DNA of 64,000 bases. It comes from Phoronis australis (lineage: Eukaryota > Phoronida > Phoronidae). The DNA is taken from contig NMRA01000167.1 in the NCBI GenBank assembly GCA_002633005.1, forward strand, positions 373,124-437,123, read 5' to 3'. Shown here piece by piece: positions 51,381-61,000 of the stretch (position 1 is the first letter of the stretch; each line of letters begins with the position of its first letter). The position numbers and the translations under genes are program-made. A model generated the notes under the pieces. The model searched no databases. It was not told where the DNA came from and saw nothing but the letters and a program-made list of their open reading frames with translations.

Positions 51381-53234
51381 CTGTGAAAAAGTGTCGATCT
51401 TTGCCGCCTTGACAGCCTTCTTCTCCGGCTTTGTACTTTACATATGGTACATGCGTATCGTTCACATCCGGGAGACAAAAGCCTTGATAACCAAAGACAG
51501 GTACGACTTTGAAGCATTTGTAAGAAAACTAGCTGCCTACCTACAAGAAAACGAAGGCATATCTGAAACAGAAGGCAAAGACGAAGAATGTCCATGGGAA
51601 AAAAGCCGCAGGGCTGTGAGACAGAAGTTACAAGAGCTTAAAAGTACAGAGGGCACCAATGAAACACCACACGTGGCCTTGAAATCTTTCCTTCAATCGT
51701 GGATGGTGAAGCACAAGAGCGGTGGTCAATCAGTAGACAATGAAACTACAAACACTGTGCAACAGAAGCACGAGCAGCAGTTGAATGCATTTGGGTCGTG
51801 CATTAGTTTGCTGAAATCGCACAGCTGTAGCGAATTGATGAACCGTAACGGCTTGGACACTGAGCTTGCTTATCGAAAACAAGAGTTCGAGAATAGTCTT
51901 GGCTCGTGCATGAATTTGTTGTGGCGAAAGAGCAATCCTGAGTTGGTGGACAGAGACTGTTTGAACAAGGCGTTTGCTAACTTGAAGCACGAGTTCCTGA
52001 AGACTAAGTCATCCAAGCAAACAAGACGTCGTGTTTTTCAACTGTCAGAATTGCATTGAATGCTTATAATGGCTTTATACATGCAAACAAGCAATATAAA
52101 ATAGTTGCAGACAAAGCGCTGGTGCGTGACACCCAGCGACATTTACTAGTACTTGCGTTGAAGTCACATTACCAGGATGCGCTAAATGCAGGAGATGATG
52201 AATCGATGCAGTGGATTCCGCGTGTGGTCGAAGCAAACGGTCTCCAAACCTTTATTGACGTTGACCTGAAAGTTGGGTACGAAACGCGAAAATCGCAACA
52301 GTTTTTTCAACACTTGAGCCTGGCAATCCTCAAAATGAACAGAAAGCACCTGCACGATTTAAAACGACTGACACAACCTTCAATAGAACTGCACAACTCC
52401 CTTGCTGCAGCGCTCATCATGCTTGGTGAACGAGAGGAGGACACACGTGACTGGCGGTTTTGCCAAACTATGTGTCATAACACAAACACGCTATACAACA
52501 AGGGCCTGTTTTGGCGCATACAACGTTTCAAGGTAGATAGTGAGGTTTCCGATCACGAAACGTCAAGAGCTCTGGAAATTTTAAACAAACATAACATTCA
52601 AACGGTCATGGAAAAGAGCTCATTGGCCGGAAGACTCCACCAATGGGCACATGAGGCGGCGTGTCAAAGGCTGAACACCACGGAAAGGCGATCGTCTTTG
52701 GCATCAAGAACGTGTGATAAGCATGGCCAAGAGCATATAAGAATGTCTGAAAATTCACTGCAAAGAGCGGTTTCACACGACACCACTACGGGCTCTACTG
52801 CAAGACGTCACTACTCAGTAACAACTGTATCTTCAAGACTGAAACAGAGAACATTCAAGTCCCTGGAGGAAGATTTCCGCAGAAATCAACAAGCACAAGA
52901 CTAGAGATACAATGCATTCACATTCACCGAAATCACATGAATCAGCGACATGTTCCTCAACAAAGCATCGCAAAGTAGTGCCACAGCCGCAACTTTTGCA
53001 AGGTCGAGACCTAGCTTCGCGAAAAAGTCTCTCTGATACCGCGTCACTGCCGAAAGGGACGACCTTGGGAGCTTCAACAAACCCTGGCCAGAAGACAAAT
53101 GTACACCCTAGCATTCTTCAACAGGCAAACAAGCCTATAGCGGTCAAAACGTTGAGGAAAGAGTGCAAAGGAAACGAGTCACCTGAAACGAGTTGTGCGG
53201 AGGACAAGAATTTGGAGAACATCACAAAGATATA
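51381..53234 (+). pseudogene. Copy B of the TM-and-tail exon, frameshifted
   Basis: It is highly similar to 46148-48002 but lacks the splice acceptor and all ectodomain exons. An open frame from an ATG at 51349 covers the TM helix and both internal repeats to 52059, where a 1-nt deletion (near 52010, in the KTK-VVQ region) shifts the frame. The second part is open from 52056 to 52904 (dynein-stalk-like region). Compared with copy A, a 4-nt difference at about 52852 sends it to an early TAG (RRNQQAQD). The Ser/Lys-rich C terminus remains open out of frame at 52912-53235. It is probably a recent pseudogene; expression of a membrane-anchored fragment is not excluded. Confidence 0.82.
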
Positions 53235-54789
53235 GGCAGCGAAGACTAGACATCATCACGTACCAAAGGGAACTAAGAATTCTCACTATTCTGGTCATGT
53301 GATCGCAGTTAACTACTTTCCCACCAGGTGCGTGAAAGTAAAGGTCGTGTTAAAAATCTCCCCTCTTCGAACTTTTGAAATCAGGCGAACAAATACACGT
53401 ACTAAAAATTGACAAAACTGAATAAGCCTATATGTGTAGCCCCGTGAGGTGAAAAGCATACCAACATGTTAGAAACGCGGAAAAAAACAGTATCAACACC
53501 AAAACTCAACAATTTACGCGTGATTGAATACTTCAATCTAAATTGAGCCGTTTCGATACCTGGCACAAAATGCCATGCATTTAATTTTCTCCAGATATTG
53601 AAGATGTGAGAATAAAAGAAATCCAGCGGGACAATAAAATTATTGTCGTTGTAAAAAATCCACATATAACCTCACCCTTAACAAAGAGAGACTTAGAAAA
53701 TAGTGCTCTAGAGCCACTACTAGCATTTGCGCCTGGTGTAGATCTTTGACATCTGGTTCTTGATTCGTCAATCAATGATGACATCTAACGGTTTATTTAA
53801 ATTGTTGGAGCACACGTTGCATCAGAGGTGAAGCAATTGGCGTAACCTGAACTATACTTCAATAGGCTCACACGACAGTAGCGTTCTAGGCTAAACATTG
53901 TATTGGCCCTTACAGAACAACTGTGCAGTTTTCTGCGCGTTGTTTAAAAAGCAATGGAATTCAAATATCACGCAACAGCGTAAATTTTGCCTCAGAAATA
54001 AGAAAAATAGGAAACAATTCGAAATGTTGAAATACCCAAATACATCAGATTTTTTATCAAGTGTCTCTGTATTGATATATGAATCTGACTATCTACATCA
54101 GACTTGTTTTGTTAAGTGAGAAAAACACCCAAACGGATACCAAAATCTTTGAAAGTCAAACCATTCGATACCATGGCGAATTCCATACCCACTGATGTAG
54201 ATATACCCAATATCAGGAAAATCCATAGCCTAGTAGAACCCCACAAGGGGAAGCTTCTGTGGCAATGTAGTGAGACCAGTGCTGTAGGTGTAAAATAAGA
54301 GGCAAGTAGACGCTCAATGCCCACCGTATCACCTTGAGCATTAATCTGCATTGAATTCGCAAAACCTGACTCACAAACATGTACACTGTAGGCCCAACTA
54401 CACATAGTAGGAAGGCAAAGGTCAGCGAGCATTTCAAGCGTCCTCTGAAAGGGGGGGGGGGACATAATTTTAAGGGACACAGGCGCGTAATGCCCAGAAA
54501 CGATATGCTGGCGGCCTTTTTTAATCGCCCGTGGGGTATTTGTGTCCTCTGGGCCCTTCGATCCCCCGGCCTTTATCCGCCCATGGTATGACGCCGTAAT
54601 TGGTACTTTATCTTGAAGTATTAACTCTACCTTTCATTACTTGGCGAGCATATACATATTTATGTTAATCCCTACACTTCAAAGACTAATGACACAAACA
54701 CGATGTTTCAAAAGCAACGATGTTTCAATGAGTACCCGGTACCGATGTGCACACGTGCATGCACTCATTCATGACCGCTTTTTCCCGTT

Positions 54790-55755
54790 CAGTGATTTTA
54801 CCTGACGTAGAGGGTGATAACATCTAGCTTCCATGTTGACTGCCAACTGCCAAGCACAGTCTTTTGTCTGGTATGACAACAGGCACATTACGGCGTTTTT
54901 CCCAACTTGTTCGATTCTACAGACCAACAACAAGTTGGCAAGTTTACCCCTGTAGCCAATATCTTACACGACTGCCTACTCCATTCTGGCGTTCATGATT
55001 GGAGGGCCAGCTCTCCTTTGTTCGATAAATGCTCTATTCTTCAATAAGATTGTATCTAGCCTGACTCGGGGCTGTGCTGTTAAAAATAAAAGTTAAGTTA
55101 TAACATATTTGAACATAAACCAATAGCATCTCTGAAATCCTCGTCAAATGGTGATCGTGTTCAGTTTTTGAATCCCAACTGCAACCGAAGTTACAAATCT
55201 ATTCTTTCTGGATTTGACGGTGTTCACATGTGGTCTGTGATAAGCCTGGTAGACAATTGACAAGCCTGTTGTCATAACAGACGAAAGATTGTGCTTGGCA
55301 GTTAACAAAGAAGCTAGATGATATCACACGGGAACACGCTATCATGGCCAATTATTTACCAGGCTTATTACAGACCACGTGTGAACACAGTCAAACTCAG
55401 AGCGAACTGGTACATTCGGAAAGAATAGATTGTTGTAACTTCGGTTGTAGTTGGGCGATTTTGGCTATTCAAAAACTAAACATGATCAGCATTTGACAAG
55501 GAATTCAGAAATGCTATTGGTTTATGTTCAAATATGTTATAACTTAACTTTCATATTTAACACCACAGCCCAGTCAGGCTATAGATACGATCATATTGGA
55601 GTTTATAGCATTTATACGAGGGCTGGCCGTCCAGCCCTAAATACCAGAATGGAGTTTATCAGTTGTGTAAGCTATTGGCTACAGGGGTCATCTTCCGAAC
55701 TTGTTGTGGGCTATAGAATCGAACAACTTGGGAGCAACGGGAAAACGCCGTGATG
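54790..55755. mobile_element. Foldback-type inverted repeat element, copy B only
   Basis: Arms at about 54890-55250 and 55360-55755 are inverted copies ('gttataacatatttgaacataaaccaatag' and its complement, 'cggcgtttttccc' and its complement). A nested inverted pair lies at about 54825-54895 and 55262-55335 ('actgccaagcaca' and its complement). The frame at 55451-55753 lies within an arm and is not called. Exact ends and target duplication could not be fixed. Confidence 0.72.
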
Positions 55756-55935
55756 TTTGCACAAACTTGAAGTAGGGTTTTCTTGAAAGCTATATTGTTG
55801 CTATTTTTTTATTTGATTTTAAAGTTAGTAAAACAACTAGTGACCAGTCCAAAGATAGAGTGCTTTGTATAATAGTCACAGAATCCCATTTTGTCGGCAG
55901 TCTTGTTCTTCTCCAAGTTACATGATTATCTGGAC

Positions 55936-56331
55936 TCACCAGCTCCGCGTTATCGAATCATCCACGTTTCGGCATAAGGTTGTGGCACGAACATGGAAAA
56001 CGGGGGACCATTTGACCTTGCCAAACACTGAGCTGGAGGTAATTTCTAATAGCAAACAAGAGCGTTCGTCTGTTAACATCCGATTGATATCGCTGAAATC
56101 CTCGTTCACAGTCAGCTGTACTGCAATGAAGAGTCTCAATGCAGAGGTCCAGTTGGCGCGGAGTAAACTACTTGGTAGGTTGTCTACTCTCACCGTCTCT
56201 TCCATTTCAACGAACTCGCACATTCCTCTGATTGCTGTTATGGCAACCAGCCCAAACCGATCGAAAATACGCCCGACTTCGTGCTCGCCATGTTTTATCT
56301 CGGAACCCATCGGCCACGTTTTGGGGTCCAA
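55936..56331 (-). CDS. Unassigned 131-codon ORF, possible exon
   Basis: The open frame has even, protein-like composition (VGRIFDRFGLVAITAIRGMC, then VDNLPSSLLRANW). I do not recognise it, and it lacks a clear acceptor upstream. Its right-hand third lies outside the A/B homology. The homologous part of copy A (50090-50220, - strand) is broken by stops. It may be an exon of a degraded or unrecognised - strand gene or mobile element. Confidence 0.25.
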   Translation of the reverse strand: MDPKTWPMGSEIKHGEHEVGRIFDRFGLVAITAIRGMCEFVEMEETVRVDNLPSSLLRANWTSALRLFIAVQLTVNEDFSDINRMLTDERSCLLLEITSSSVFGKVKWSPVFHVRATTLCRNVDDSITRSW

Positions 56332-56399
56332 GATAGAGCAAAACGACTACTCATCATTGCCAAGTCAACACCACTCCAAGTTCACAACTTTTTAAATTA

Positions 56400-57079
56400 A
56401 TTGTCCAGGACGTTTGGTCTCGGGCGCCGAAATATTCGGCAGCAATGCTGTCGTCAGCGTAGCTGTGTGTCGACTACCCCACTATACCATTCCTTATTGT
56501 GCGAAAAGACGCTATGTTAAATGCCAAAATGTAGTTGGCCGCGCCTACGCCCCACCACCCTGAGTTTTACTAAGCAGGTCGATTTGGGATAGACAAGAGA
56601 GTGTGGAAATAACCTGATGATTGGCGAAATCAATTGATGCAGTCTGAATATTTTGTGTTCAGGAACTGAAAATAATAACATTAATAGATAATCTCATGCC
56701 ACTTTTTACTTCGCTTCGTCATACCATCTCAATAAAACGACAGACATGATTTTGACATTTGACATCCGGCGTTAATTGTAAAATACCTCGGCTTCGACGT
56801 CTTGTGTAACCAAGTCGCCAAATGTTGACTCTTAGGCTATAATGTCGTTTTCTGCAGTCACTTCTTTTGGGAATGTGTCAAACACGCATGGTTAGCAGAA
56901 TAAATTAAAGCTTATTTGTACAGTGTTCCACTTTGCACAGTGCAACCGTACATGTACGTTACTATAAATTTATACCCTCACACAACTTACAACAGCTGAG
57001 CATTTTATGATCATCAAGGATTTTAAAATTTAGTTTAAATGGTCTTCAATTAATATGTTAAGTAATTTCGTTCTTGGTC
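56400..57079. other. No gene seen
   Basis: This is AT-rich intergenic sequence between the duplication and the convergent - strand gene. I see nothing assignable. Confidence 0.45.
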
Positions 57080-57440
57080 ACGAAGATACCATATCAATAA
57101 TCTTGACATATAAAAACATTAAAAACTATTTCCCACCAGTTCTCTTAAACAAAATAATGCTCCACAGGGGCTCCACCACAATCATAAGTTTCTCTGCCGG
57201 ACAAAATTTGAAAACTTACAAGGTCAACTAAACGGGCAAGCCTATCCTATGATTCAGACGAGTTAGAGGGGTAGGGTGGCAAGTGTAGAGAAAGACCACC
57301 GACTCAGAGACACCTAGAGAGAATGCGTTTTTAGTTAAATTCCTCTTCTATCACTCAGGTGAAATGCCAATAATTCATTAGCTGTGAGGTGATAAATGAT
57401 GATTGCTGAAATCATCAAAACAGGGTTTAATATATATCCT
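57080..57440 (+). repeat. R7 dispersed repeat (copy 3)
   Basis: It matches 4560-4905: 'cgaagataccatatcaat', 'aaaataatgctc', 'cgggcaagcctatcc' and 'gaaatcatcaaaacagggtttaat'. A partial second match follows at 57465-57610 ('aaaataatgttctg'). Confidence 0.5.
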
Positions 57441-57944
57441 TTTAATTTACGAGGATATTAGACCTGCTTTTGACCTATTAACTGACAAACAAACAAAATA
57501 ATGTTCTGTAATCTTCTTCAACTCTGGAAAGTTTGGAGGAAATTTTGAAATCTTACCAAGTGGACATAGGCGAGTTACAAGGCAAAAACATAGGGAAGAA
57601 GCGGCTCCAAGAACCACTTGATCTCTGAAACAGTAGGGAACTAATGAAATGTGGTAACCCCTCACCTGGCAGAACTCTCATAGTCATGCAAATATAAGCA
57701 ATATGTCCATGGGACAGCAGAATTCTTGTTGTCTACATCAAAATAAGCAATGTGCAGACCTATAGAAAACACTTGATATAACACAAATTATGTACAAACA
57801 TTTAGAGAATACTGATATAACAGGTTATAATACAATAAATAAATTAAATAATTAATACGCATTTCATCACTGTATGTTGAATAGTCTCTAACAGCAGGTG
57901 TTGCCTGCACAATAAATTAGCTTACAATCCTAAAGAGCTAACGG

Positions 57945-57950
57945 TTTATT
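57945..57950 (-). terminator. Candidate polyadenylation signal of the UBR-box gene
   Basis: AATAAA on the - strand lies 84 nt past the TAA stop at 58034-58036. Other A/T-rich hexamers are nearby, so this is a candidate only. Confidence 0.35.
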
Positions 57951-58033
57951 TAAAGAGGCCTGTGAATCCGCAATAGCGATGTAGTTCTGTTAAAGGTGCT
58001 TATCACAGTGAACGAAGATGACTGACATAGGAT

Positions 58034-58082
58034 TTACGTGACCAGGGTACAAGTCTTCTTCTTAACACAGTAACAGCAAGCC
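58034..58082 (-). CDS. UBR gene, terminal exon
   Basis: The acceptor TTCATTACAG|GGCT is in phase 2. The exon encodes ACCYCVKKKTCTLVT and a TAA stop, supplying the last zinc-binding cysteines. It has only 49 coding nt. Confidence 0.72.
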
Positions 58083-61000
58083 CTGTAATGAACAACATGT
58101 CAATCTATTATCAATAAAACTAACAGGATGACTCAGGTCATGTAACTGTTAACTTGTAAGCAGTTTACGAGTCCACCAACACTAGACTTAATCCAGTTTT
58201 GATCCCAAAACATCAATCACTTGTATCTTTTAAAGCTAAATTCAGTGTCACATCCGTGGGTCAGTGAAAAACACCCGACATCAAAGTAAGGTGATATCAA
58301 GGAGAAGCTCTTTTCTTTGTAAAAAGATCGAAATTAGTCCTATAATCTACATATGATTACAGTACAGCTGTACAAAAGAAGAAATGGGAACTGTTACCTT
58401 GTGAGCAAAAATTATAAACTCACCAGTTGGGCTTATGATTCAGAATGTAGGGGACCACCTCGTGCCCCTGATGGCACACAGTCATGCAGGAACGACAGAT
58501 CCCTAGAAGAGAGGCATGCAGGTTTAAAATGCTAGAAGACGCATGCAATATGGAAAGTTCTTTAAAACGTTCTATTGGTACGGAAACCATTTCAAAGATT
58601 TCCCAACACAGCAAATTACTGACTTCTCACAATTGTGAATTAAAGGACCGAGTGGAGGTCACCTGTCTGATACCGTGGCCAAAATTGCATGTTTACATTA
58701 AGAAACAGTCTTACTTTAAGATGAAAAATGTATTGTTATTTTGTTATATGTGATATATGATGAAAGTTACTTAACATCTAAAGTAAGGGTCATACACCAC
58801 ACACTAGACATACTGTACGTTATCAATGCACAAGTCTGTCAGGGTCATAGTTGGACCTGAAGCTGTATGTTTTATGAGCGAAGTTGACACTCTTGAGGCT
58901 GCATGCTTTACGGGTCGTACTTAGACTTGAAGCCATATGATTAATGCATGAAGTTTACGCTTGAAGCTGCATGTTTTACACGAGAAGTAGTTCCAAACCT
59001 GTCAGAGTCATACCTACACTAAAAGCTCCGTGTTTTACTACAGTTACTGTCATGTGATGTCTATAACAGTGCTTTGCAAAGTTGCATGTTGCATGTTTTT
59101 TGTGAAGATTGGGTCATAGAAATAGTACTTACAGTTGAAGCCACATGTTTTGCAAGTGAAGTAGTCTATGGGTGTCAGATTGGCAGCATCAAATGTAGAC
59201 ACGATACATTGCTTGGGCTGATCACTCTCAGTCTCTATCAAACCATGTATAGCCAATGTACTGCCTGGTTTCTAGAAGAAATGTGTGTGTCCACTTAAAT
59301 ATTCTTACAAGTGGTGAATATATTTAAAACCGTTCACAATACTGTCTCGAGCACGTTATTCTTAGCAATTTATGTGCACTCAGTAAACTTGAGTGTATTT
59401 GCAAGCACTAATCAATCACCAAAGTCTTTAGTCATCACTGTGTCTGAGTTCTTAACAAATCCAAGTTTTCGAAGGCCTTGGTTTTGACTCTGACTTCTTC
59501 AGTGTAGGTGGCGGTGCTTTCAAAAACTTCAGCTGATTTCTAAGGTAAACCTATGGATGTGTTATAAGAACTGAGTAGTCTAAGCACTAAAATATGCTAA
59601 AAACTTTTTTGAGACTGGAATTATCCAGCTACAAACTGGTAAGAAGATATTGAGATTGGTTTTGGAACTGTTACAATACATGTAACTACGAAGCTGATTT
59701 GACAGAGACTGTTTTGAACATTGCATCATGAATTTTTAAGCCCATAGACATGATGGCTTTCTTAAACTTCATGCTTCATTGAGAATAAATACCTTGCTAA
59801 AATGAGTTATGTGTTCTAAAAACAGTCAAAACACTTGGTCAGTGTGCACAGCTTCATGATACATACTATTTGAAACTGCAGGACAGGCCTGCACCCTATT
59901 GGTAGAAGGGTGACATCAGGATGATTTGTAGATTGACGGGTCAAGGAATCAGCAACAACTGTCATCTCATCAACTGACATGTTTGACAAGGGCCTAGAAC
60001 AAGAAGGAGACTAGGGGAGGATGCACTTAGTGCCATAAGAACAGCGTTACTTTATACAATGCAGTTTTTGCACATATAACTAATTTTAATAACAAAAATA
60101 TACCTACGATAATCAGTTTCATGACAACATGTATTTTGGGGTTATTGCTGGGTAGGATAGATTTGGGAAATTATTAGTACAGTGTATGCAGCAATATCCA
60201 AAAAAGGTTGTATTTTGGGATTTTATAAGAGATCACAGTCTCCGACATTGGCTTCTACCTATTCTGTATAATCAGCTGCAATCAAGGCCTGAATCCTAAG
60301 TAATCAGGGCTTGGAATGACCAATGACGAAAAACGCGGAAACTTTTACGGCCCAAATCATGCCCGAAATGGTCAATGTGAACCTTTCCTCGACAAAACTC
60401 GGGAGGACTAAAAAATAAAAAAAAAAAAAACGTTACCACCGCCAGTAGCATGCGTCTGCGTCCTTTTAGCTCGCCCGTCCACTCCCAACCCACACATTTC
60501 TTGGCTGCAGAGCCGTAGAATTTGTCGCCGCACTTAACAATAACACGAGACGCCATTGACAATCCTACCACGCTGTCCCAGATGCCCCGGCAAATGTTGA
60601 CAATTTACGTTCCTCCGAAACATAAAGAGCAACTTCCGCTTTTCGAGGTGAACGTCGTCTGCAACGCCCCGGTAAGAAAGGAATTTGCCGCGGAAATTTT
60701 ATATCAAATCCGATTTTTTTACGCGGAAATATTATAAAAAAGCGGAAAGCACATTTGAAAAAAGCGGAAATCCGCGTTTCTGCGGAAAATTCCAAGCCCT
60801 GAGTAATACTGTAACACTTAAGATAGTATAGGCAACTTGCCACACTGCTTTTGGCTGTACAAGCTACATGTCTGACAGCGACGGCTGAGGACATGCGTTT
60901 GAATCTGTCTTGGGGTTGGGCTCAAGTACAAAACATTGTCGGAGATAACGTCATTTCCAAACTCCACTAACTCGACATTCGCAGCAACCAAAACCACTTC

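Larger units (their letters stand above)
51381..56150 (+). repeat. Segmental duplication, copy B
   Basis: This is the direct copy of 46130-50280, about 5.2 kb downstream. It contains a unique ~960-bp inverted-repeat insertion at 54790-55755 and lacks the 613-bp MITE of copy A. A G10 run lies at about 54450. Confidence 0.86.

Noticed and set aside
55451-55753. 100-codon + strand ORF
   Set aside because: It lies within an arm of the inverted-repeat element and is not mirrored as a conserved frame.
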